A stretch of DNA of 64,000 nt, taken from contig CM020618.1 of assembly GCA_009829735.1 (NCBI GenBank), forward strand, positions 2,044,882 to 2,108,881. The letters run 5' to 3'. Every line of letters starts with the position of its first letter. The first letter of the stretch is position 1. Both the position numbers and the translations under genes were made by a program. This stretch comes from Pyropia yezoensis. Its lineage: Eukaryota; Rhodophyta; Bangiophyceae; Bangiales; Bangiaceae. Shown in pieces: positions 30,582 to 42,118 of the stretch. Below the pieces are notes generated by a model. It did not search any database. It had not been told where the DNA came from and was given only the letters and a program-made list of their open reading frames with translations.

Positions 30582-32656
30582 GCTGAAGGTGTGGGCGGTT
30601 GCGTCCAGAGTGGGGGTGGGGGGCGGGCGGGCGGCCATGGTTTGCGCGTTGGACGGAGGGGCCTGCTGCTTGGAGCCATGCCCTTTCCGCGTTTGGGGGG
30701 GGTGGCAGCGGCGTGCAACAGTGGAGGCGGTGTACATGGCTGGTGGTTGTGACGCGCGCATACCCTTTTGCTCTGTACACGCTCGGCCACTGGGTGTGGG
30801 GCGCCCTGTCATGTGTTTGTCGTTGTTGCATGTATGGCCATTGCCCTCTCTTTCTTCCCTCCTCGTATAGAAAAGCAACAGGTGGTGGCTTGTTCTTTGA
30901 ACCGTGTCTGTGCTTCTGAGGGTGGGGGTGTGCCCCTTGACTCCCCTGTGCGCCATCTTTGGAAACTGCCAAGCCCGCATGCGCGCTGACCAGGCCTTCA
31001 CATGCATCGCGCGGCTGTAGCGCTCACCAGGGCATGCTTCACGCGGCTGTAGGGTTCCGCCGGTGGCGGGTGGGCCTGCCCCTGCCTCCACGACCACGCG
31101 GCCGCAGCGGGTCATGTGTTTCGCGCCGTGGCGTCATGCCAAGGGGACCATCCCCCTGTCGTACTCGCGGTGGTCGTCACGTGGCGGGGGGGTGGGAAGG
31201 GGACTGGCACGCGCGCCGATATCCATGGCCCTTTTTCTTCTTTTTTCGCGCGGGGTGTCTCCCGCCCCACCCACCGCCCCCTCCCTTGGTCCCTTGGCCC
31301 CGCCGCTGGGATGGGGCACGACAGGGAGACAGCCTACTGCGGGGAAGGTGCGTGCCAGGGACACAGCCTTATGCCCGTCGCCACGCCTGTGGTTTGCTTC
31401 CAAGAGGGGCTTGGCGGCGGCCGCCCATACCGGCCGTCCACACACCTCGTTGGTGTCCCGGCAGCGACACGCCCCCCCCCCCTTCCTTCCCACCCACCCC
31501 AACGACACAGCGACGTTGCGCCAGGAGGCGCTCGCTACGGGGCGCGACCACGCCCCACCCCTCCTCCCTACACCCTCCTTTCCCCCTCCCGTAATGGCCA
31601 CCGCTGTGCCACCGCCGCGTCGGGTTGTGGGTGGGGAGCGACGCGGCGCGACCGCAAAGGCCAGAAAAGAGGTTTGCTGGGGGGGGAGGGGGCGGTGGCA
31701 CCCCCCACCCCCCGCGCGGCCGCGGGCCGCGCTGTCCGCCCTCCGGGCAGAGCCCGCGGCGGGGGTGACCGCAAGGCGCCCCCATTCTCCTCCCCGGGGA
31801 GGCCCCCCCCCCGCCTGCTCCCGTTTCACCCCCCCCGCCTGCTCCCGTTTCACCCCCCCCCGCCTGCCTCCGTTTCACCCCCCCGGCCCGCGACGCCACA
31901 CGGATACGGCAACCGCTGCCGCCGCGCCGCCGCGTCACCGCGTCGCCGCGGGCGGGCGGGCGCACGCCCGCGCGTGCGCACGACGACGCCGCGCAGGCGG
32001 CCGCCATTGACCGGTGGCAGTGACGTGGCCGGTGCAGCGGCAGGCCCGTTGGCCGCGGCTCGCGTCCCGCACCCGAGCGCGTGCCAGCAGGCCCTCGGCG
32101 TGATCCTTGCGCATGCCCCGCGTGCACCTGTGAGGTCGAATCGCGCGGATGGGGGTTTACCTATGGGGGTTGCCCCGGCTGTGCTGTAACCTCGAGGTGT
32201 CCCCCTCGCTGCCCCCAACCCCCCCGCGGCCCCCACCAGACGTAGTTACCTGCTGTTGCGGCCCGCTGGTGGTGGCGGTGGCGGCGACAGTGGCGGGCGC
32301 CCCGCGCCGTGTTTTTTTTGCACGCAGCGTTTGGACGGGCATCGCTGGTGGGGGGGGGGGGGCAGACCGGGGCAGGTTCGGGACGGTAGGAGTGTTGTGG
32401 TGTGCGTTTGAGGGGTGGCGTAGGCCGGACGGGGGGGGAGGAGACGACCACCAAAGCGGGTGCAGACGCCCCCGGCGGCGTACCAGCTCAGTGCTTAATA
32501 CCGGACGCGGCCGTCGGGACGTCGGCCACCGCTTCCACCTCCCTGTATACGCAGGCGGTCCACCTCCCCCTCTATCTACCCCCACTCCCGTCCACCCCCC
32601 CGCCCCCACCCGCGGCCGACCGCCGCTTCTAGCCGCCGCGTGGGCGGCTTTGGCGC
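30582..32656. other. Intergenic stretch, no gene recognised
   Basis: Contains the 3' end of H3 copy 1 (no animal-type histone stem-loop seen), GC-rich sequence with Arg/Pro/Gly-coding frames on both strands, the 25-bp repeat at 31811-31884, and the probable promoter of the permease gene just before 32657. No frame here shows a domain. Confidence 0.5.
31811..31884. repeat. About 25-bp tandem repeat, three copies
   Basis: Three successive units of CCGCCTGCTCCCGTTTCACC followed by a variable C run (units near 31811, 31835 and 31860; the third has CTGCCTCC). The variation is mostly in C-run length, consistent with slippage. Confidence 0.8.
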
Positions 32657-34951
32657 ATGGACGGCGAGGCGATGCCCCCCGCGGGTGGTGGCGGCGCCGC
32701 CGCCGCCGCCACCGCCGCTGCCGTCGCGGGCCGCCCGTCGAGTGACTCGGAGGCGGGCTTCACCGCTTTTGCCCAGAATGGTGGCGGCGGCGGCGGCGGT
32801 GACGGCGGTGCAGGCGGGACCACGGTCACATATGGCGCCACCTGCGACAGCCCGTCGGCGGCGGGTGGCGGCGGCGTCGCCGGCGTGTCGGCTGCCGGCG
32901 TGCCCGCCGCCGCCGGCCGGCTGGTCCGTGCCCACGCGCTGACGGTACTGGGGCTGGCCGCCTATGCTGGCGGACTGGCGCTGCTAGGCACGCTGGTCTT
33001 TGAGCCTCTGCCATGGCAGGCGTGGTTCTCCTTTGCTGTCCTGGGCGTCATGTTTGCGGCGCTTGTCGTTGCCGCCCTCCCTACGCAGGTCATTCTATTG
33101 CTGGCGCTGGTGACGCTCCTTGCCTTTCAGGTGGTGACGCCCAAGGACGCATTGTCGGGCTTTGCGGGTAACGGCGTCGGAACCATTGCTGTCCTGTTTG
33201 TGGTCGTCGAGGGCATCACCCGCACGTCGACGCTGGCGCCGGCGGTGGGGGTCCTCCTCGGCAAGCCCCGCTCCCTGGTTGTTGCTCAGGCGCGAGTGAT
33301 GATCGTCGTGGCGGCCGTGTCGGCTTTTCTGTACGACACCCCCACGATTCTGATGATGTTGCCGCTGGTCGAATCGTGGGCAGGACGGGCGGGGGTAGAC
33401 CCTAGGCTGCTCCTGATGCCGCTCAACAATGCGGGGCTCCTTGGGGGAGCCATGACCCTCCTGGGTACGTCTGCCAACTTGGTTGTGGTGGACCTCGCCA
33501 AGGCGGCAACGGACCTGGTTGACGACAACGGCGCGCCACTCAAGTTTCGGGTGTTTGATGTTGGCAGGGTGGGTGCGCCCGTTGCGGTGGCGGGCCTCAT
33601 CTACATGCTCATCGCCTCTCGGTTCCTCCTCGGCCGGCCCGGTAGCCAAGCAGACACGTGTGTGGACGTTGCTGGCGGTGCCACTAGCCGGGACGAAGAG
33701 TCTGGCGCCACGGCAGCGGCGCTTGGAGCTGTCCGTGCCTACACGTGCGCCCTTCGGGTGCAACCGCGGGCGGCAATTATTGGTGACACGGTCGTTGGTG
33801 CGGGCCTGCGGCGCCTTCGCGGGCTCTTCCTCATTGAGATTGAGCGCGAGAATGGGGAGGTCCTCCCCGCGGTGGACCCCGAGACCCGCCTGGCGGCTGG
33901 CGACACGCTCATTTTTTCGGGAGACGTGGATACGGTGCGGGAACTCTATCAGCTGCCCGGCCTGGAGCCCGCCACCACCCACAGTCGCAAGATTAATACA
34001 GTCCACCACCACCGGCGGCTGGTCGAGGTGGTCATCTCCCACCACTCAACACTCGTCGGGCGCGGGGTGCGGGAGCTGGGGTTCCGGAGCCTCTTCCGCG
34101 CCGCCATCATTGCTGTTCATCGACGGGGCGAGTACGTGGACGGGCGGACGGGGGATGTGGTGCTGGCTGCGGGAGACTGCCTCCTTCTCGAGACGGACTC
34201 TGGATTTGTCGAGCGTCACCGGAACGATGCGCGCTTTGGGGCGGTCCTGGAGGTCCGCCGCTCCCAGCCGGTGCGTCGTGATGTGGTGCATCAGCTCATT
34301 GCAGGGGTCATTGTGGTGGCCATGGTGGGCGTTGCGGCTTCTGGGATAGTGCCGCTTTTCACCGCTGCGGCTGTGGCGGCGGTGGCCATGCTGGCTACGG
34401 GCTGCCTCTCTTTGGAGAATGCATCGACTTGCTTCAACCTCCCGGTGTTGATCACGGTGGCGGCCAGCGTCGGTCTGTCGACCAGCCTTGAGTCGACGGG
34501 CGCCGCGGCTGCCCTGGCGGCGGCCATCTTGGCCCTCTTTTCGAGGCTTGGCGAGCTCGGCATCCTCTACGGCATTGCGGCGTCGACGGTCATTGTGTCG
34601 TCCATGGTCACGAACGTAGCTGCCGTCTCCCTGCTCTTCCCTATTGTACAGAGCCTTGTTGCCAAGGGGGGGGTGTCGGCCTACGCGGCCGTCTACGTGC
34701 TTATGGTGGGCGGGAGCCTGAGCTTCGCGACACCAATTGCCTACAACACGAACGTGATCATCACTGAAAGAGGAGGCTATTCCTTTGTCGACTGGTACGT
34801 GATGTTGGCAAGGTGGAGGAGAGGTGGGCATCCGAGCGGGGGAGGTGCAACTGGCTGGGGACTCGCCAGCTTACGGCACTTGGTCAAGGGTGGGCGAGTT
34901 ATGGCTGACGGGGTGCTCTGGAGGGCGCTTCCAGTCTCATTCTGCATATGA
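32657..34951 (+). CDS. SAC1/SLT-like SLC13-family permease with RCK_C domains
   Basis: Encodes 764 aa from the ATG at 32657. After a Gly/Ala-rich cytosolic N terminus of about 90 residues come hydrophobic helices typical of the ion-transporter/SLC13 fold. The first half contains FLYDTPTILMMLPLV and NNAGLLGGAMTLLGTSANLV, matching the paired helical-hairpin signature. A large soluble loop holds two TrkA-C (RCK_C) domains, at about residues 365-430 (ending LAAGDTLIFSG) and 454-520 (ending LAAGDCLLLETD). A second helix block follows, with VSSMVTNVAAVSLLFP and FATPIAYNTNVII. This layout is that of algal SAC1 and SLT proteins, linked to sulfate sensing and sodium-sulfate uptake. Substrate here is inferred from family only. 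The C-terminal 50 residues are unlike the family core. Confidence 0.85.
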   Translation: MDGEAMPPAGGGGAAAAATAAAVAGRPSSDSEAGFTAFAQNGGGGGGGDGGAGGTTVTYGATCDSPSAAGGGGVAGVSAAGVPAAAGRLVRAHALTVLGLAAYAGGLALLGTLVFEPLPWQAWFSFAVLGVMFAALVVAALPTQVILLLALVTLLAFQVVTPKDALSGFAGNGVGTIAVLFVVVEGITRTSTLAPAVGVLLGKPRSLVVAQARVMIVVAAVSAFLYDTPTILMMLPLVESWAGRAGVDPRLLLMPLNNAGLLGGAMTLLGTSANLVVVDLAKAATDLVDDNGAPLKFRVFDVGRVGAPVAVAGLIYMLIASRFLLGRPGSQADTCVDVAGGATSRDEESGATAAALGAVRAYTCALRVQPRAAIIGDTVVGAGLRRLRGLFLIEIERENGEVLPAVDPETRLAAGDTLIFSGDVDTVRELYQLPGLEPATTHSRKINTVHHHRRLVEVVISHHSTLVGRGVRELGFRSLFRAAIIAVHRRGEYVDGRTGDVVLAAGDCLLLETDSGFVERHRNDARFGAVLEVRRSQPVRRDVVHQLIAGVIVVAMVGVAASGIVPLFTAAAVAAVAMLATGCLSLENASTCFNLPVLITVAASVGLSTSLESTGAAAALAAAILALFSRLGELGILYGIAASTVIVSSMVTNVAAVSLLFPIVQSLVAKGGVSAYAAVYVLMVGGSLSFATPIAYNTNVIITERGGYSFVDWYVMLARWRRGGHPSGGGATGWGLASLRHLVKGGRVMADGVLWRALPVSFCI

Positions 34952-35373
34952 ACACGGCTCTGACTGTCTCTCACCTTGTTGCTTCTGGTGTTCGTCTTTT
35001 TGATGTGCTGGCTCTCGCTCGGACCTACTGTGACGCTTTGTTTCTGCTACGATGCTGGTTGACGTGTGCAGGGTCAAGTTTGGGGTCCCACTGCAGATCA
35101 TTGGTGTGGCCATCCTGCCGCCGCTTGCGCTCGTGGCCTTTTAGTATCTCTTCCTGTAACGCCGGTGCAAGCGCAGCGCAGGTGCAAGGCCCCTTGTGTC
35201 TCCCTTCACGACGAACCGAATGCAGCCGACCAGCGTCGTCAAATACGCCTGTTGATTGGTCGAAAAGGTCATGAAATACTGACGTAAAGTACATACAGAT
35301 CACTGTACTGAGTTCCCTCGTCAACCCCTGCGGCTCTGTGGCCACGCCCACGTGGCCGCGTTCGTGAACGTGG

Positions 35374-35441
35374 CTCCGCCAGGCTTGTGAGATTCTCAAG
35401 CCGGTTCCTCCGCCAGGCTTGTGAGACGCTCAAGCTGGTGC
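35374..35441. repeat. 34-bp direct repeat, two copies
   Basis: Two adjacent units, 35374-35407 and 35408-35441, each starting CTCCGCCAGGCTTGTGAGA and differing at a few positions. A third partial start (CTCCGCCGCAG) follows directly. Confidence 0.85.
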
Positions 35442-35970
35442 CTCCGCCGCAGCTGGCTGCTGCGGCAGGCTGCGCGGCCGGTATGTACGGCAGCGGCGGC
35501 AAACTGCCGCCGCCACCGTTGCTCCGCCGCCGCCCCCGGGCCCGCCACCGCCGCCTCCCCGCTGGCAGGCCACCGACGACGCGGTGGACCGCGCCGCGGC
35601 GGTGGCGGCAGCCCAGGTCGCGGCAGGGAAGCTGTCGCCCGCGGCGGCCGCGGCGGTCGCCGCCGACCTGGACCGCCTGCGGGGGGGGCGAGGCAGCGGT
35701 GGCGACAAGGAAGACCCGCGGGTGACGGTGCCCGTCGGCTCCCTCGCGTGGCGGTCCCTCGTGCGGGCCGCCGCGACGGCCGCCTGACCGCCGCCGTCCA
35801 TGACGAACGGATGGCACCGGCCGGTGCCTCTGCCGCAGCTTGCTGCTGGGGTAGACTGCGCCCTTGGTACGGCAGCGGTGGCACACTGCCGCCGCTGCCA
35901 CCACTACCATCGCCGCCCCCTGGCCCGCCGCCGCCGCCTCTCCGCTGGCAGGCCGCCGAAGACGCGTTGG
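35442..35970 (+). pseudogene. Degenerate duplicated gene fragment, unknown
   Basis: Two related segments, about 35442-35590 and 35826-35970, share the order CTSCCGCAGCT, ACGGCAGCGG, CTGCCGCCG and CGCTGGCAGGCC. Both encode a Pro run followed by RWQA(T/A)(D/E)DA. The first copy reads on in one frame to a stop at 35787, with DAVDRAAAVAAAQVAAGKLS, then VAADLDRL and VPVGSLAWRSLVRAA. This looks like a real C-terminal coding sequence rather than noise. No ATG-started upstream exon was found. It may be the last exon of an unrecognised gene, with the second copy a decayed duplicate. Confidence 0.35.
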
Positions 35971-36145
35971 ACCTGCCACGACGGGGGCGCTGCCGCCACG
36001 AGTGCGTGCAGCGGCGAACCGTCTGCGGCGTGCGGCCAGTCCACCCGGCCCGTTTTGGTCGCCTCTGCCGCCCCCCCCCCACCCCCCGCATCCGCCACGG
36101 CGACAGCGCCAGCAGCAGCAACAGTGGCAGCGGCTGCTGCTGCTA

Positions 36146-36264
36146 TTGTGCGTCCCATATAAAGAGGACGTGCACAGGTCGTGCAGTGCGGGTTTGATTG
36201 GTCCAGTGGCCGATATTTAACATGATCACGACACGTGCACGACCACTTTTTACGGGACGCACAA
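36146..36264 (-). mobile_element. 119-bp MITE, copy 2 (opposite orientation)
   Basis: Same length and family as the element at 1100-1218 but inverted: its reverse complement aligns with copy 1 along the whole length, including the central GGCCACTGGACCAATCAAAC. It is flanked by TA at 36144-36145 and 36265-36266. Its two arms differ from each other at several bases (left TTGTGCGTCCCATATAAAGA, right arm closer to copy 1), so it is older or has decayed more in one arm. Confidence 0.85.
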
Positions 36265-37612
36265 TAAGGCTGTGTGCTACACGCCCCTTTTCGTCAGGCG
36301 TGACGGCGTGAAACGCTGCAATACAGGACAGTAGGTACCCAATATTATCCGTACGCTTTTGGAAGCAATTAGAGGTGCCAGATCCGGCTGCCCGATGCGG
36401 CTTATCTAGTTAAAAGGCAGTCATTTTTTTCCCCGTAGGACAAGCGACTCGTAGCGTGTCAATCCGTCTCGCCGGTGCTATCGGCCAGCGTCACGCGCTT
36501 TTTTTTTCTACGCCTCTCGCGTGAGGCACCAACGGGTCGCGCTTCATGAGGCACCACAGGGACCGACAGAGAGGGAAGAGGAAGAGCTTGAGAAGGGCGC
36601 CCCACTAAAAAAGAGATTACAACGTCCACGAACAGGACCGGGCGGGGTCGCCCTCACAGCAAACATTGATCATTTACTTCACATACAGCAAGACCCTGGC
36701 GAGTCATCCTCCATGCAGACCAGCTCCAACAACATGTGTACATGCGGGCGCCCCCACCTACCAAACTCGCCTCAACCGCGAATGGATGGAGCACATCGCT
36801 GTGGAACAACCCTGTTGGGCAGCACATTCAGCCAGACCCAAAAAGGCAAGAAATCTCGGTCGAGCCGCCCTCCCAACCAACCCCGGCTGCTCTTCAGCCG
36901 AGAGGTCGTGGGCGACACACCCGTGCGCTCCCGCCTTTGGTACGCCAACCCCACGGGGGTGAGCCTCACCACGTCCCGTCGACCACCATGCCGATCAGCG
37001 GATCACACCCCATTGGCGCAGTCATGGACGTGGTCAGCAGCTTGGTATCCTCGGCGGCAAACAGCGCATCACACGCAGCAGCTCATAGCTTCAGCGCAGG
37101 ACGATAGGGTGGCCTGTCCGACGCATGAGACCAACGGAGGACACCAGCCAAGGAAGGCGAACGCAAAAACAAACAGAAAATAAGGGCGGAACCACGCAAA
37201 GTACGCGGGCGAGCGTCCAACGTGCGCAAGTTCCGCATGAACAGCACGACAACAACGCAAACGCCACACCATCGCCGCATGCAGCCTGAGAGCCAGGTGT
37301 ACGCGCTACCGCCAACACCGCCGCCGCGCGGACGGCGGACTAATCGTTGCCACGACCGACCGACGCCTCCACTCCCGCTCTCCCCGGCCAGACCGCATTC
37401 GCAACTCCGTGTTGGTCACCATCTCGGCTTGCACGGCGCTGCCCTCCCGACCACAATGCCACAAAAAGGAACACAACGTGGCGCCGCGACTCATCAATGA
37501 AGAGGCATCCCCGCCCGGCGCAACAACCATCGCCACCTCCCTCCCCTTCCACCCCCCCCCTCCCTCCGCGGCCCGCCCTCCCTCCCCTCCAACCGCGAAC
37601 ACCCTCCCCGGC

Positions 37613-39247
<1,635 letters not shown>

Positions 39248-39820
39248 TGTGGCTGATTTCAACGTGGCTGCAGTGTGCTTGCGGTCGCGGCTATGGGCTG
39301 TCCGATGGTGGCCAATGGTTGGCCGAGATTGCACGACGTCGGTGATTGCGTGTCACGCGGGGGTGGCTGATTGGCGCCTCCGGGGCGAGATTCCCTGCGT
39401 CGACGGTGTGCTGGCCGTGCCCCTGCTGGCCTGTTGTCGACGTGTGTGGAGGGTGTCGCCCGTGCATATCCCAGGCCCGTTGCGTGCGCGCACCTGCGTT
39501 TTTTGTGCGTGCACGAGGGGGGGGCTTGGCCCGTGAGTGTGTGTGCGCGCCCGCATGCCTGAGGGGGCCATGCGTGGGGGGGGGTGCCCGTGCGGGCCCG
39601 TGTGCGTGCCCTGGCGTGGGGGGCTGCGCCGGCCCTACATGAGGGCAGGCACAGCGCGTCGAGGGGACGATTGCGAGGGGGGAGACATTAAACGACGAAG
39701 AAGAAGGACTCTTGGATTGCTGTGTCTGGGGCGTGCACGGACGTCGGCTGCCCCATCTACACAGATCCGCGGTCGGTAGCAGGCCGTGAGTCTGATACGA
39801 TTTCTGCCAATACTGCCACA
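39248..39820 (+). repeat. Copia 5' LTR
   Basis: 573 bp, TGTGGC to GCCACA, almost identical to the 3' LTR of the same element. Short open frames inside it appear identically in both copies and are not genes. Confidence 0.95.
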
Positions 39821-40257
39821 TTCGCGAATCACCTGTACTGGCGAGAGAGAGAGAGAGAGAGAGAACCGGTGCGTGAGCGGGCGACTGCCTAGTGTTTGTC
39901 TCTGTCCTGTTTCTCCACGCAGGTCCCCCAGGGGACTTGAACTAAGGGGGGTACCGAGTCGTGAAGCCGTGGGGGCCTGGGGTCGAAAGGCCTGTCTAGA
40001 AACCCACGGGGGAGCGTACGAGGACGTACCACAAGGTCTACGTCACGACCCCTCCTGGGTAACACCGGAGCGCCGGGTAGGCTTGGGTACGGACGCCCGC
40101 AACCCTGACAGGGTGTCTCGGGGGACTGGCGTGGTGAGGCGGGGTGGAGGCAGGCGCTGGGTGGTCGACCTGCGAGCATCGGTGAATTGGGACCTGTGAC
40201 TACTATTGTTCTACCAACGACTACCTCGTGACCGAGCAGCCGCATCACATCTTCAAC
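39821..40257 (+). other. Copia 5' leader
   Basis: Untranslated stretch between the 5' LTR and the gag region. It includes a GA microsatellite at about 39843-39862. The sequence immediately after the LTR (TTCGCGAATCACC) is not a primer-binding site that I can match to a tRNA 3' end. Confidence 0.6.
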
Positions 40258-41530
40258 ATGACGGACCCGTCGGACAACAACTCGCCCCCCGCCACAAATT
40301 TTATGCCACTGGCCGATCCCGCCATGCTGTCTGTCGAGCAGAGGGGGTTTATTTCCTCTGTCCGCATGCTTGAGGCGGCGGTGCGCGAGTCCACCCTATC
40401 TGGCGAGCAGGTGAAGGCTGCTGTGGCCGACCTGTTTCCGCCCGCGGTCCTCTTTGGGACCGACATTGCCACGTTACCGCACGCCCACCGCGAGCTGCGC
40501 AAGTGGCTCGATGGGCACGGCGCCAACCTGCAGCAGCATTCATCACATCGAGTTATTATGACGCTAGCTACGTCACTCTACGTCGACCCGGAGGACCGCG
40601 TGGCCGCTAACCAGTTGGCCTCGGACCTCGTCGCAGCTGGGCGTCGCGTGGGCGCGAGTGCGGTGGCCAGCCAACCTTCGTCGCCTGCCCGCCGCGGCGA
40701 CGCATCGTCTACAGCTGGTGATCGCACGGCCCATAACATCGCCATGCGCTTTCGGGATGCGTTGTCAAAGTTCTCTGGCAACCTTGGGGAGGCCTGGATG
40801 GAGTATGTAGCGGAGTACCAGCAGGTGGCCCGAGACTACGACCTCAGCCAGGAGCAGCGCTTCCAGTACATGCACAACATCCTCAGCGGCGACGCCAAGC
40901 GGTTTTATCTCGACAGGGTGCAGTCTTATGCCACGTCGTTCAGCCAGGCTGTTGACATGGTGAGCACCGAGTACAACTCTATTGTGCGCCAGAACCGGGT
41001 CAAGAACTACCTAGTGGGCTACCGCATGAGCACGCTGCTGAGCGACGGGGTGACGGAAGCGGCGGCGCTCGAGCAAACTTACAAGACGATCACCAAGCTC
41101 GCGCCGCAGGTTCCCCGCTCCCACCAGGGAGATGCCCACAAGGTAGAGTTTTTGAGGAACGCTGTGGTCGGTAGCCCGTGGGCGACTGAGCCGCTGAGCC
41201 GGATTGCGACGCATGGCCTTACCTTTCAGCAGCTTTATGGAGAGCTGGAGGCCGCGCTGCACCTGCATAAGGAGGCGCGACTGGCAGTGGCCCACGCGAG
41301 CGCATCTGGGCACCGCCCGACCGCAACCCAAGACGTTCCCGGTATCCTGTTTACTGGCCAGGGGCGTTACGCTCGCCCCAGTCGCGGCATGGCCGCTGGC
41401 CGCGTGAAGCGGACGGCTGCCCCTTCCCGCTCGAGTGGTGTGGACCCGCTGTCAATCATGGGGTGCTTCAACTGCGATGACGCTGGGCACACTATGAAGG
41501 ACTGTCCCCGCCCGATTGACGCGTCCAAGG
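40258..41530 (+). mobile_element. Copia gag region (left part of the split element)
   Basis: Gag-like region starting at the ATG at 40258. It has a helical capsid-type section and, near its right end, a CCHC zinc knuckle (CFNCDDAGHTMKDC), the usual nucleic-acid-binding motif of Gag. The nested gypsy element begins directly after this point, and the remainder of the copia coding region resumes at 50907. Fossil part of a broken element. Confidence 0.85.
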
Positions 41531-41999
41531 TGTGGCAGTATTGACCCCCAGGTAGGGGGGCAACACGTGCCATGCAAGGGGCGGCAGGCCACTAGCCTGA
41601 TCCGTTCCTCCCCCTGCATTTGGGTCCATATTCCCTAAGTTTGGGATAGTTAGCTTAGTAGTAAATCCAACTTGGATTTGAGGGTTTTCTGCATTTATCG
41701 TCTTGAATTTTCGTGTGGCCCGGTGGGCAGGTGCTGGGGTGGGAGATTCTGAGTGGCGAGATTCTGAGTGGACCCTGGGGGGATAAGAGGAGGGACAGCG
41801 GGGCTTGGCCCTGCGTCCCCGTCCCGACGAAGAAACTGTTGGACCACACACCATCCTCTTGTTTGTCCGTGGGGGGTTTGCCCCACAACAGGGACAGAGT
41901 GTGTGCGACTTGCACTTCTTCCGGTTCCCCCGACACAGGAGGCAGCCCTTGCACACCGCCCCAACTTGGGTGCCGTGTGTGCATGTGGTTTTTGCCACA
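41531..41999 (+). repeat. Gypsy 5' LTR
   Basis: 469 bp, TGTGGCAGTATTG to TTTTGCCACA, almost identical to the 3' LTR at 50438-50906. Preceded by the target duplication CAAGG. Confidence 0.95.
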
Positions 42000-42000
42000 T

Positions 42001-42018
42001 TTGGTGGAGCAGCAGGGG
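42001..42018 (+). promoter_or_regulatory. Candidate gypsy primer-binding site
   Basis: TGGTGGAGCAGCAGGGGA begins one base after the 5' LTR. TGG at this place fits pairing with the CCA end of a tRNA, implying a tRNA ending GCTGCTCCACCA. I cannot name the tRNA. Confidence 0.5.
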
Positions 42019-42118
42019 ACAGAGGTAAACTTTACCTCCGGGTGCACCCGGGTGTAGGGGGCCCTCTGCCTCAGAGGAACGGTGGACTTGGACCGTGTCA
42101 TACGGATCGTCAGCCAAC

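Larger units (their letters stand above)
34952..37612. other. Intergenic stretch with repeats and a MITE
   Basis: Lies between the permease stop and the stop of H3 copy 2 (convergent genes). It contains a 34-bp direct repeat, a degenerate duplicated fragment with coding character (35442-35970) and MITE copy 2. A segment from about 36270 to 37300 is closer to balanced base composition. An open plus-strand frame at 36521-37183 lacks a suitable ATG and any domain. Confidence 0.5.

Noticed and set aside
32157-32609. Minus-strand open frame before the permease
   Set aside because: Pro/Arg/Gly-rich, no domain, and overlaps the likely permease promoter.
36521-37183. 220-codon plus-strand open frame of fairly normal composition
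   Set aside because: Begins with GTG, the first ATGs are deep inside, and no domain is recognisable. It lies in the 3' flank of H3 copy 2.
39843-39862. GA microsatellite as a regulatory site
   Set aside because: A simple repeat in the copia leader. Nothing links it to a binding site.
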